Positions 7,914 through 14,668 of a stretch of 24,416 bases of DNA are shown one piece after another. The DNA lies in assembly GCA_964402325.1 (NCBI GenBank), contig CAYOBI010000042.1, positions 1-24,416 on the forward strand, in the 5' to 3' direction. The notes beneath the pieces were generated by a model. The model made no database searches, was not told where the DNA came from, and saw nothing but the letters and a program-made list of their open reading frames with translations. The stretch comes from Raineyella sp964402325 (lineage in GTDB: Bacteria > Actinomycetota > Actinomycetes > Propionibacteriales > Propionibacteriaceae). Numbering within the stretch: position 1 is the first letter of the stretch; every line of letters begins with the position of its first letter. The position numbers were made by a program, and so were the translations under genes.

Positions 7914-8669
7914 GCCCGCGGGGCCGGGCGGGGTGAGCCGGCTGAAGTCGGTGTCCAGGTCGCCGACCGGCCCGCCGCGCGGGGACTCCTCGCACGGCGC
8001 GGCGTTCGCGTACGCCGCGTCGAAGAAGCCGACCTCGGCCCGGACGGTGCGCCGGAAGAGGGAGCGGCACCGGTCCACCGACTCCTCGGCGCTCGGTTCG
8101 GCGGCGTCGAGCTGTTGGCGCAGGAAGCGGACCCAGTCACGGAACTCGTGGCCGCGGTGCAGGTCGATCCACTCGACGTGCTCGGCTCGGGTGGCCTCGA
8201 CCGTCCGCTGCGGTGCCTCGGCCCAGTCCAGGTAGACCCACTCCAGCACCAGCAGCACCGCCAGCACCTGCGGCCAGGAGTGCGACTCGATCGCCTCGTA
8301 CATCAGGTCGAGCAGGTCCACCGTCGCACAGCTCAACTGCGGGTGCAGCCGGTCGTCGAGACCGACGTCGAAGGTGGTCAGCGTCCGCTCGAAGTAGCTG
8401 TTCTCCTCGGTGGTCAGCATGCCCAGCTGGTGCCCCAGCCGCAGCCGGGCGCTGGCGGTCGGGGCGGTGGCGACGGCCTCGCCGAGCAGCCGGAGGAACG
8501 GGTCGAAGAACTGGTAGTCCTGCACCAGGTAGGTGACCAGGACCGGGTCCGCCAGCGTGCCGGCGAACAACTCGTCGACGAAGCGGTGCCCGGTCGCGGC
8601 CGCCCAGTCGTCCGCACACTCCTCCTGCAGGCGGCGGGTGAAGTCGGTGCTGGCCGAGGTGGTGCTCAT
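7878..8669 (-). CDS. tenA: TenA-family protein without the thiaminase-II cysteine
   Basis: 263 residues; TenA proper is about 225-230, and the extra length is a C-terminal tail of about 40 residues (from residue 225) rich in Pro, Gly and Asp. Conserved parts: Y47-LVQDY (D51), EENSYFE (89-94), and E212-x-G-FFDAAY. In classical TenA the active Cys lies two residues before a Trp in the central helix (C-Y-W); here the equivalent is L142-E143-W144, so the Cys is absent and a Glu is adjacent. That resembles the TenA_E subgroup, proposed to salvage thiamine pyrimidine breakdown products, but this rests on alignment by eye. TACGTT (minus, 8676-8681) ends 6 nt before the ATG, suggesting a leaderless start. 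No TPP riboswitch fits in the 42-bp spacer to ctaA. The 3' end overlaps the convergent WYL gene. Confidence 0.85.
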   Translation of the reverse strand: MSTTSASTDFTRRLQEECADDWAAATGHRFVDELFAGTLADPVLVTYLVQDYQFFDPFLRLLGEAVATAPTASARLRLGHQLGMLTTEENSYFERTLTTFDVGLDDRLHPQLSCATVDLLDLMYEAIESHSWPQVLAVLLVLEWVYLDWAEAPQRTVEATRAEHVEWIDLHRGHEFRDWVRFLRQQLDAAEPSAEESVDRCRSLFRRTVRAEVGFFDAAYANAAPCEESPRGGPVGDLDTDFSRLTPPGPAGSDPGEHLGDRP

Positions 8670-8675
8670 GCGTCC

Positions 8676-8681
8676 AACGTA
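8676..8681 (-). promoter_or_regulatory. -10 hexamer of tenA, leaderless type
   Basis: TACGTT on the minus strand, 6 nt before the tenA ATG; no purine-rich ribosome site is present at the normal distance. No clear -35 in the GC-rich DNA upstream. Confidence 0.35.
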
Positions 8682-8689
8682 CCTGCGCG

Positions 8690-8707
8690 CCGGCCCACCC
8701 CGGCCGG
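8690..8707 (-). terminator. Short GC hairpin between ctaA and tenA
   Basis: CCGGCC and GGCCGG arms (8690-8695 and 8702-8707) with a 6-nt loop, 5 bp past the ctaA stop. No T-run. Plausible end of the ctaA transcript just upstream of the proposed tenA promoter. Confidence 0.3.
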
Positions 8708-8711
8708 CCCG

Positions 8712-9638
8712 TCAGCGCGCCGGCGTCGACTCCCGCAGGGGCAGCTCGGCCTCCGGGACGCCGTCGCCCGAGGCCCGGGTGAAGGTCGCCCGGGCGGCGA
8801 TCAGGGCGGTCGTCCACAGCAGGCAGACCATGCTCACCGCGTAGACCGACGACAGGGTGTGGTTGGTGCCGTTGGCCAGGATCACCAGGCCCACCGCGAG
8901 CTCGACCACCAGCAGGACAGCGGCGACGAGGGTCAGCGGGCGTACGCCGGGCGTCCGGAAGCCGGTCACGATCGCCGCGACGATCAGCCCGATCGCGACG
9001 GCGGCCAGCAGCATCCGGACGGTCTGCAGCCAGACCGGCCCGTCGATGGCGACGACGCCCCAGACCGGGCAGCTGACGCAGCGGGTCAGCGACCCCTTGC
9101 CGGCGGCGAACACGCCGGTGACGTGCACCAGCCACAGGGTGCCGACCGCCGCCCAGGCGTACCGACCGGTCGGCGTCAGCCGGGCCCGGCGCGGCGTACG
9201 GGACAGGGCGACGGCGGCGGTGGTCATCGCGAGCATCGCGATCAGCGAGGCGCCCAGGTCGGTCGCCCCCTGGACGGTGGTCAGGCCCACCCGGATCGTC
9301 AGCATGCCGAACACCCCGGCGGTGAGCGCGCCGGCGAGGGCCACCCACGGCAGCACGGAGACCGTCAGGTCGCGGCGGTGACGCAGCCCGAACAGGGCGG
9401 CGAGGAGCAGGGCGGGGCCGGTGCTCACGGCGATCACCCGGTGCACGAACTCGATCACCGGGTTGAGGGCCGCCTGGGGCATCAGCTGGCCGACGTAGCA
9501 ACCCGGCCAGTTCGGGCAGGCGGCGCTCGAGTCGGTGGCGCACACCAGCGATCCCAGCGCCACGGCGGCGAAGGTGATCACGGCGGCGACGCGGTAGAGC
9601 GTGACGGTGGCGGGCGCGGGGGTACTGCTGGCGTTCAT
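8712..9638 (-). CDS. ctaA: COX15/CtaA-family membrane protein, haem-ligand histidines mostly replaced
   Basis: 308 residues, about eight hydrophobic helices arranged as two four-helix halves, as in haem A synthase (oxidises the haem O methyl group for aa3 oxidases, in the membrane). The first-half cysteine loop is intact: C41-PNWPG-C47, followed by E63-FVHR (H66). Compared by eye with the Bacillus CtaA pattern, the other three haem histidines are replaced: the helix-4 position by D127, the second-half H-R position by R208 (W-L-Q-T-V-R) and the last one by Y266. The second cysteine pair reads C187-VS-C190. The protein may therefore bind haem differently or not make haem A. ATG at 9636-9638 has GGAG 6 nt upstream. 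The family call is firm; the symbol denotes homology only. No ctaB or cox genes are nearby. Confidence 0.82.
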   Translation of the reverse strand: MNASSTPAPATVTLYRVAAVITFAAVALGSLVCATDSSAACPNWPGCYVGQLMPQAALNPVIEFVHRVIAVSTGPALLLAALFGLRHRRDLTVSVLPWVALAGALTAGVFGMLTIRVGLTTVQGATDLGASLIAMLAMTTAAVALSRTPRRARLTPTGRYAWAAVGTLWLVHVTGVFAAGKGSLTRCVSCPVWGVVAIDGPVWLQTVRMLLAAVAIGLIVAAIVTGFRTPGVRPLTLVAAVLLVVELAVGLVILANGTNHTLSSVYAVSMVCLLWTTALIAARATFTRASGDGVPEAELPLRESTPAR

Positions 9639-9662
9639 GGAGTTCTCCGCAAGGGCGAGGTC

Positions 9663-9735
9663 CTACGTCGTACGTGCCCACGCCGTCGCGTACGACGACA
9701 CGGTTTCCTACGATGCACGTACTACGTCATGTCGT
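9663..9735 (-). repeat. Array of CTACG-type repeats and a 9-bp inverted repeat in the ctaA leader
   Basis: Three related 14-bp units on the plus strand: CTACGTCGTACGTG (9663-9676), CTACGATGCACGTA (9708-9721), CTACGTCATGTCGT (9722-9735). The first also forms a perfect inverted repeat CGTCGTACG (9666-9674) with CGTACGACG (9689-9697), 14-bp spacer. The patch is AT-richer than its surroundings and lies between the likely ctaA -10 and the start codon. Candidate operator cluster or structured leader. Confidence 0.45.
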
Positions 9736-9750
9736 CGCACATCTTACGAG

Positions 9751-9756
9751 AATGCG
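9751..9756 (-). promoter_or_regulatory. Possible ctaA -10 region (approximate position)
   Basis: A minus-strand TAAGAT (plus-strand ATCTTA within about 9740-9747; position given loosely) lies roughly 105 nt upstream of the ctaA start. No good -35 is seen. A start here would place the CTACG repeats in the 5' untranslated region. Confidence 0.25.
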
Positions 9757-9759
9757 GGC

Positions 9760-10275
9760 TCAGCGGTGGTCCGACTCCCAGTCCAGCAGCGCGGCCTTGA
9801 TCTCAACCCCGTAGCGGTAGTCGCCGAGTCCGCCGGCGGAGCGGATCACCCGGTGGCAGGGGACGACCCAGACCAGCCGGTTGTGCAGGCAGGCCCGGGT
9901 GGCGGCCCGGACCTTGCGGGCCCGTCCGGCCCGGTCGGCCAGCTCGCGATAGCTGAGCGTGTCGCCCGGCTCGGTGCCGCGCAGTGTCGCCCAGCAGCTC
10001 TGCCGGAACGGCGTGCCCGGCTGGTTCACCCGCAGGGCGCCGAACGCGGTCAGATCACCGTCCAGCATGTCGCCCACCGCCCGGCGGATCGCACTGTCGG
10101 CGTCGTTGGGGCGGATCGGCAGCCGGCGCGCGGAGCGGGGGAGCACCGCGGTGATCTCGGTGAGCTCCCCGAAGCCGCACGCCCGCAACACCTCGTCGTC
10201 GGGGGTCCAGAGCGCGGTGAAGGCACCGAACGGGGTGGCCAGGGTGGTCGCCTCGAGACTCCGGGTCGTGGACAT
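9760..10275 (-). CDS. ogt: Methylated-DNA--protein-cysteine S-methyltransferase
   Basis: 171 residues, the standard length for Ogt/MGMT. Suicide repair protein that transfers alkyl groups from O6-alkylguanine in DNA to its own cysteine. The active site is present: V138-P-C140-H-R-V-I, followed by GGLGDYRYG, and preceded by the helix-turn-helix region with the F90-R-Q-S-C-W and Y109-R-E-L-A motifs that contact DNA. The usual Asn hinge before PCHR appears as H131-N132-R. The ATG at 10273-10275 is set by a full AGGAGG ribosome site 6 nt upstream; the longer open frame is not coding. It follows the RhtA-like gene on the same strand with a 137-bp spacer that holds its own likely promoter, so it is probably transcribed alone. 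Confidence 0.93.
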   Translation of the reverse strand: MSTTRSLEATTLATPFGAFTALWTPDDEVLRACGFGELTEITAVLPRSARRLPIRPNDADSAIRRAVGDMLDGDLTAFGALRVNQPGTPFRQSCWATLRGTEPGDTLSYRELADRAGRARKVRAATRACLHNRLVWVVPCHRVIRSAGGLGDYRYGVEIKAALLDWESDHR

Positions 10276-10313
10276 GTCGGGCCTCCTGGGCGCGGATCGG
10301 TGCTGGCGTTCCC

Positions 10314-10353
10314 ATTGTGCTGACTCACCGCCGGGTGGGCGAGACCGGGTGGG
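10314..10353 (-). promoter_or_regulatory. Likely ogt promoter with a 9-bp direct repeat
   Basis: CACAAT (minus strand, 10314-10319) is a fair -10 about 40 nt before the ogt ATG. Just upstream, the plus-strand nonamer CCGGGTGGG occurs twice (10331-10339 and 10345-10353), 14 bp apart, overlapping where the -35 should be. Could be tandem activator half-sites; GC-rich chance repeats are also possible. Confidence 0.3.
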
Positions 10354-10390
10354 GTCGGATCTCAGCCGCGGCCCGGTCAGCGGCCCGGAC

Positions 10391-10404
10391 CTCGACGGGT
10401 CGAG
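10391..10404 (-). terminator. Small hairpin after the RhtA-like gene
   Basis: CTCGAC-GG-GTCGAG, 8 bp beyond the stop of the RhtA-like gene on its 3' side. Short and without a T-run, so weak. Confidence 0.25.
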
Positions 10405-10412
10405 CGGTGCCC

Positions 10413-11294
10413 TCATCCCTGCGTCGCGCTGTGCGGGGGCCGCGACGCGGACCGGATCACGATGCTCGCCGCGACCACCAGCGCCATCCCCGCCCATTCC
10501 GGGCCGGACAGCTGCTGGCCGAGGACGACCAGGGCGGCCAGCGCGGCGACGGCCGGCTCGAGGGACAGCAGGATCCCGAACACGTTCGGCGCGATCCAGC
10601 GCAGCGCGATGTTCTCCAGCGAGTAGGGGACCACCGAGGACAGCAGCGCGACGCCGAGACCCCGGACGGCGGCCGCCCCGTCGAACAGCCGCCCGCCGGC
10701 GTCCACGGCACCCCAGGGCGCCACCAGCACCGCGGCGATCAGCATCGCCCAGGCGACCCCGTCGATCCCGCTGAAGCACTGCGCCGTACGTCCCGAGGCG
10801 ATGATGTACGCCGCCCACGCCGCGCCGGCGAGCAGGGCCAACCCGATCCCGACCAGGTCGAGCTCCGCCCACGGGGTCCACAGAGCCCCGGAGATCATCA
10901 GCACGCCGGCCAGCGCCAGGGTGACCGCCAGCAGGTCACGTACGCTCCGCGAGGTCACCGCGGCCAGCGCCAGCGGGCCGAGGAACTCCAGGGTGACCGC
11001 GACGCCCATCGGCAGCCGGGCGAGTGCCCCGTAGAAGGCCGAGTTCATCACCGCCAGGCTCAGCCCGAACTCGGCCACGACCCGCCAGTCCCGGGCCCGG
11101 TGGCCGCGCGGGGAGGGTCGGATCGCCACCAGCATGACCACGGCGGCCAGCGCGAGGCGGAGCAGCACCGCGCCCAGCACGCCGGTGATCGGGATCAGCG
11201 TCGCGCCGAGCGCAGCGCCGAACTGGACCGAGACGATCGACGCGAGGACCAGGGCGAGCGGCCAACCGGGTGTCTGTCGGGTGCCGCGCGTCAT
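10413..11294 (-). CDS. rhtA: EamA/DMT-family exporter, RhtA-like (threonine/homoserine type)
   Basis: 293 residues with ten hydrophobic helices in two EamA repeats. Inner-membrane efflux of small amino acids driven by proton motive force is the known role of RhtA. Segments matching that subgroup: SIVSVQFGA in helix 1, GAVLLRLALA in helix 2, G-V-A-V-T-L-E-F-L-G-P-L, and in the second half VVPYSLENIAL followed by SLEPAVAALA. The ATG at 11292-11294 was chosen over the in-frame ATG nine bases upstream (11301-11303) because AGGA sits 8 nt before it. It faces the divergent antiporter gene across 190 bp. Substrate is inferred from family resemblance only. Confidence 0.85.
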   Translation of the reverse strand: MTRGTRQTPGWPLALVLASIVSVQFGAALGATLIPITGVLGAVLLRLALAAVVMLVAIRPSPRGHRARDWRVVAEFGLSLAVMNSAFYGALARLPMGVAVTLEFLGPLALAAVTSRSVRDLLAVTLALAGVLMISGALWTPWAELDLVGIGLALLAGAAWAAYIIASGRTAQCFSGIDGVAWAMLIAAVLVAPWGAVDAGGRLFDGAAAVRGLGVALLSSVVPYSLENIALRWIAPNVFGILLSLEPAVAALAALVVLGQQLSGPEWAGMALVVAASIVIRSASRPPHSATQG

Positions 11295-11393
11295 GCCGGC
11301 CATCCTGCCACCCGGGGGTGGGGCGGCCCGCCCGCGACCGTTGCGGTGACCGGGGGCGACCGCTTCCGCCCCGCCGCCACCGATCCGGGTCCG

Positions 11394-11399
11394 TAGAAT
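11394..11399 (+). promoter_or_regulatory. -10 hexamer for the cation/proton antiporter gene
   Basis: TAGAAT followed by about 80 nt of GC-rich leader before the ATG at 11485. No convincing -35. The leader can pair GTCGGC with GCCGAC, but no known riboswitch pattern was recognised. Confidence 0.4.
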
Positions 11400-11484
11400 G
11401 GAGCACCGGTCGGCACGGTGGCCGCCGGCGCCGACGGCCCCACTGCGCGCCCCGGGAGGACCCGCGACGCGGAGGGCGGAACAG

Positions 11485-13083
11485 ATGGACACGGCGGTCG
11501 TCTACCTGGTGATCACCTTCGCGCTGGGCTTCGGGGCGACCCTGCTCCGGCTGCCGCCGCTGGTCGGCTTCCTCGCTGCCGGCTTCGTGCTCAAGGCGCT
11601 GGGCTTCGCCACCCTGCCCTACCTGCAGCTGCTGTCCGACCTCGGCGTGACGATGCTGATGTTCACCATCGGGCTGAGGCTCGATGTCCGTACGCTGCTG
11701 CGCAGGGTCGCCTGGGGGACCGCGCTGCCGCACATGGTGCTCAGCACCCTGATCGGTGCCGGGTTCCTCGGCCTGCTCGCGGTGGTGGGTGCCCCGATGC
11801 TGCAGGGGATGGCGTCCGGCCCGCTGCTCACCCTCGGCTTCGCCCTGTCGTTCTCCAGCACGGTCTTCGCGGCGAAGGTGCTCGAGGAGCGCTCCGACGA
11901 CGGTTCCCTGTACGGGCGCACCGCGCTGGCCATTCTGGTCCTGCAGGACATCGTGGCGGTCGGCTTCCTCGCCGCCCGCGAGGGTTGGCAGCCGGGCCCG
12001 CGGATCCTCCTGCTGGCCCTGCTGTGGCCGCTGACGCTGGTGCTGCGCCGGATCTGGGACCGGCTGGGCCGCGACGAACTGCAGGTGTTGTTCGGGATCG
12101 CCGTCGCGCTGGGCCCGGGTGTCTGGCTGTTCGGCCTGGCCGGCCTGACCGGCGACCTCGGCGCGCTGGTGGTCGGGCTGCTGCTGGCCTCCTCGAAACG
12201 GGCCGCCTCACTGTCGGCCGCCCTGTTCAGCATCAAGGAGGTGCTGCTGGTCGGCTTCTTCCTCACCATCGGGGTGCAGAGCGAGCTCACCCTGCCGTCG
12301 GTGCTGATGGGGCTGGCGCTGATGGTCCTGCTGCCGGTCCAGGGGCTGCTCTACATCGTGCTGCAACGGCTCTTCGGGCTGCGCAACCGCACCGCCGTGC
12401 TGTCCGGCTTCATCCTCGGCACCTACTCCGAGTTCGGCCTGATCGTCACCTCGTACGCGGTGGGCCGCGGCCTGGTCAGTGCCGACTGGCTGCCGGCCCT
12501 GTCGGTGGCCGTCGCCGGCAGCTTCGTCCTCGCCTCGATCGCCAACCGCCGCGGCACCCGGCTGATCGAGTGGCTCACCGACGCGCTGCCCTCCCGGGCC
12601 GCCGCCCGGATCATCCCCGAGGACCGGCCGGTGGCCCTCGGCGACGTCCGCGCGATCGTGCTCGGGATGGGCCGGATCGGCGCCTCGGCGTACGACCACC
12701 TGGCGCACGAGTACGGGCTCAGCGTCGTCGGCGTGGAGAACAACCTCGACCGCGCCGCGGACCTGCGGCGCCGCGGGATGAACGTCATCGTCGCCGACGC
12801 CACCGACGCGGAGTTCTGGCAGCGTCTGCACCCCAGCCACACCGTCGCCATTGTCGTGCTGGCGATGCCCGAGCACGGGTCGAACCTGTTCGCCCTGCAC
12901 CAGGTGGAGGCCAGCGAGTTCGACGGCACCGTCGCCGTGGTCGCGCACAACGACGACGACGTCAAGGAGATCCAGGACCTGGGCGTCGAGGCGGTCTTCC
13001 ACCTCTACGACGGGGCCGGCGACAGCCTGGCCGACCGGGCCGCCGCCCACGCCGGGGTCAGGCCCGTCGACGGGACGGAGTGA
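11485..13083 (+). CDS. CPA2/KefB-type cation:proton antiporter with TrkA-N domain
   Basis: 532 residues. About 12 membrane helices occupy residues 1-385, with the CPA2 features LLSDLGVTMLMFTIGLRLD, S-F-S-S-T-V-F-A-A-K, and LVLQDIVAVGFLA (the QD pair of the ion site), followed by a cytosolic Rossmann TrkA-N domain whose NAD-binding loop G394-M-G396-R-I-G399 is intact, ending near residue 510. Such proteins exchange K+ or Na+ for H+ and are gated through the nucleotide-binding domain. The start at 11485 is supported by GGCGGA 4 nt upstream and by the hydrophobic helix starting at once; an ATG at 11398 would add a non-conserved Pro/Arg-rich tail and overlaps the -10. It converges on the oxidoreductase gene with a shared hairpin. 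Confidence 0.92.
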   Translation: MDTAVVYLVITFALGFGATLLRLPPLVGFLAAGFVLKALGFATLPYLQLLSDLGVTMLMFTIGLRLDVRTLLRRVAWGTALPHMVLSTLIGAGFLGLLAVVGAPMLQGMASGPLLTLGFALSFSSTVFAAKVLEERSDDGSLYGRTALAILVLQDIVAVGFLAAREGWQPGPRILLLALLWPLTLVLRRIWDRLGRDELQVLFGIAVALGPGVWLFGLAGLTGDLGALVVGLLLASSKRAASLSAALFSIKEVLLVGFFLTIGVQSELTLPSVLMGLALMVLLPVQGLLYIVLQRLFGLRNRTAVLSGFILGTYSEFGLIVTSYAVGRGLVSADWLPALSVAVAGSFVLASIANRRGTRLIEWLTDALPSRAAARIIPEDRPVALGDVRAIVLGMGRIGASAYDHLAHEYGLSVVGVENNLDRAADLRRRGMNVIVADATDAEFWQRLHPSHTVAIVVLAMPEHGSNLFALHQVEASEFDGTVAVVAHNDDDVKEIQDLGVEAVFHLYDGAGDSLADRAAAHAGVRPVDGTE

Positions 13084-13101
13084 GCGCCGGCCCGCCGCTC
13101 A
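13081..13101. terminator. Shared bidirectional hairpin whose stem contains both stop codons
   Basis: TGAGCG (13081-13086) pairs with CGCTCA (13096-13101) around a 9-nt GC-rich loop. The TGA is the stop of the antiporter gene, and the TCA is the complement of the stop of the convergent oxidoreductase gene. Confidence 0.5.
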
Positions 13102-14031
13102 GTCGACGATGATCGCGATCTTGCCGCGGACGTGGCCGGACATGCTGAGCCGGTACGCCTCCGCCAGCCGTTCCAGCGGGAACGTCGCGGCGACGTCCAC
13201 CCGCAACCGGCCCTCGGCCAGCAGCGTCGACAGCGCCGCCAGGTCGTCGGCATCGGGGCGGACCCAGATCCACTGTCCGCCAGCGCCCAGCACCCGGGCG
13301 TCGGCGATCGAGGCGTGCCGCCCGCCGTCCTTGAGCACGGCCAGGGTCACGTCCAGCACCCCACCGACGAAGTCCGCGACGACGTCCACCCCGTCCGGGG
13401 CCAGCGCCCGGACCGCCTCGGTGAGGCCCTCGCCGTACGCCACCGGTTCGGCGCCCAGTGCGCGGACCCGCTCGGCGCTCGCCGGCGAGCAGCTGCCCAA
13501 CACCCGGGCGCCGAGGTCGTGGGCGACCTGGACCGCGGCGGAGCCGACGCCGCCGGCGGCGTTGTGCACCAGCACGGTCTCCCCGCGCCGCAGCCCCAGC
13601 CGGTGCAGCACCTGGTAGGCGGTCAGGCCGGCCAGCGGCACGGCCGCCGCCTCGGCCCACGACAGCCCGGCCGGCTTGCGGGCGACGTGGCGGACGGCCA
13701 GCGTCACGTACTGCGCCATCGTCCCGCCGTGCACGTAGTCCTTGCGGGCGTACCCGAACACCTCGTCGCCGACGGCGTACTCCGGCACATCGATGCCGAC
13801 CTTCTCCACCACGCCGGCGACGTCCCATCCCGGCACGACGGGGAAGCGTACGTCCATCAGGGCGTCAAGGCCGCCCTGCATCAGCTTCCAGTCCACCGGG
13901 TTGACCGCGGCGGCCCGGACCCGGACCAGCACCTCACCGGGGCCGAGCTTGGGCAGTGGCAGGTCGACCGGGTGCAGCACCTCCGGCCCGCCGTAGGTGT
14001 CGTACGTCATCGCGCGCATCGTCTGGGTCAT
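13099..14031 (-). CDS. Zinc-independent NADPH:quinone oxidoreductase-like enzyme (MDR superfamily)
   Basis: 310 residues, a usual length for the QOR/zeta-crystallin branch. N-terminal GroES-like domain (about 1-120: GPGEVLVRVRAAAVNPVDWK, then P67-G-W-D-V-A-G-V-V) and Rossmann domain with the NADPH loop A158-A-G-G-V-G-S-A (158-165). No zinc-ligand pattern is visible, which points away from alcohol dehydrogenase. Reduces quinones or other carbonyl/enone compounds in the cytosol; substrate unknown. The ATG at 14029-14031 has AGGA 7 nt upstream. It lies 51 bp downstream of the LOG-family gene on the same strand, with a hairpin between, so joint transcription is uncertain. Confidence 0.88.
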   Translation of the reverse strand: MTQTMRAMTYDTYGGPEVLHPVDLPLPKLGPGEVLVRVRAAAVNPVDWKLMQGGLDALMDVRFPVVPGWDVAGVVEKVGIDVPEYAVGDEVFGYARKDYVHGGTMAQYVTLAVRHVARKPAGLSWAEAAAVPLAGLTAYQVLHRLGLRRGETVLVHNAAGGVGSAAVQVAHDLGARVLGSCSPASAERVRALGAEPVAYGEGLTEAVRALAPDGVDVVADFVGGVLDVTLAVLKDGGRHASIADARVLGAGGQWIWVRPDADDLAALSTLLAEGRLRVDVAATFPLERLAEAYRLSMSGHVRGKIAIIVD

Positions 14032-14067
14032 GCCCCCATCCTGCCCCCGGGGACCGACAACGGCACC

Positions 14068-14084
14068 GAACCGCCCGGCGGTTC
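14068..14084 (-). terminator. Hairpin at the 3' end of the LOG-family gene
   Basis: GAACCGCC, one C, GGCGGTTC: arms of 8 bp that include two bases of the LOG-gene stop codon, located 37 bp before the oxidoreductase ATG. No T-run. Confidence 0.4.
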
Positions 14085-14637
14085 AGCCGGCGAGCGCCTC
14101 CAGGCCGGCCAGCGCCTGCTCCAGGTCGGGGGCCACCACCAGCCGATCCACCGCGGAGCGCCGGACGAAGCCAGCCTCCGCCATCCCCCGGACCGCGGCC
14201 AGGAACGGGTCCCAGAAGCCGCCGGTGTTGAGGAACCCGACCGGTTCGTCGAGCAGCCCCAGGTAGCTCCAGCTCCACACCTCGACGATCTCCTCCAGCG
14301 TGCCGAGCCCGCCGGGGATCGCCAGGAACGCGTCGGCGAGGTCGGCCATCAGCGCCTTGCGCTCGTGCATCGTCCGGACCACCCGCAGCTGGGTCAGGTC
14401 GTGGCGCCCCCACTCCCGCAGGATCATCTCCTCGGGGATCACGCCGATCACCTCACCGCCGGCGTCCAGGGCCCCCTGGGAGAGTGCGCCCATCAGCCCC
14501 GAGCCGCCCGCCCCGTACACCAGGCCGACGCCGCGGCGGGCGAGCTCGGAGCCCACGTCGTACGCGAGGCCGCGCAGCGCCGGGTCGTGGCCGTCACTGG
14601 CGGCGGCGAAGACGGCGAGTCGGCGCAGGGGGCTCAT
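14083..14637 (-). CDS. LOG-family (TIGR00730-type) nucleoside 5'-monophosphate phosphoribohydrolase
   Basis: 184 residues, normal for the group I LOG family (Lonely Guy; cytosolic Rossmann-like homodimers that cleave the N-glycosidic bond of cytokinin riboside monophosphates or AMP). Motifs: Y41-G-A-G-G-S-G-L-M-G (41-50), M90-H-E-R93-K94 (catalytic Arg and Lys region), and P108-GGLGTLEE (108-116), which is the family hallmark PGGxGTxxE. The ATG at 14635-14637 is preceded by GGGGGAG; the longer frame starts from a GTG and would add six residues. It lies 31 bp after the mmpL-like gene on the same strand. The natural substrate in bacteria is unsettled; true cytokinin activation and general nucleotide salvage are both possible. 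Confidence 0.9.
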   Translation of the reverse strand: MSPLRRLAVFAAASDGHDPALRGLAYDVGSELARRGVGLVYGAGGSGLMGALSQGALDAGGEVIGVIPEEMILREWGRHDLTQLRVVRTMHERKALMADLADAFLAIPGGLGTLEEIVEVWSWSYLGLLDEPVGFLNTGGFWDPFLAAVRGMAEAGFVRRSAVDRLVVAPDLEQALAGLEALAG

Positions 14638-14668
14638 GGCGGCATTCTCCCCCACCGGGCCGAGGCCG

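Noticed and set aside
8670..8711. A TPP riboswitch in front of tenA
   Set aside because: The ctaA-tenA spacer is only 42 bp and holds no recognisable TPP-box elements.
8115..9800. A 561-residue plus-strand frame over tenA and ctaA
   Set aside because: Composition typical of an antisense GC-rich frame; both minus-strand genes show family motifs and proper starts.
11400..11484. A riboswitch in the 80-nt leader of the antiporter gene
   Set aside because: It can fold GTCGGC with GCCGAC, but no known aptamer pattern was recognised, and GC-rich leaders fold by chance.
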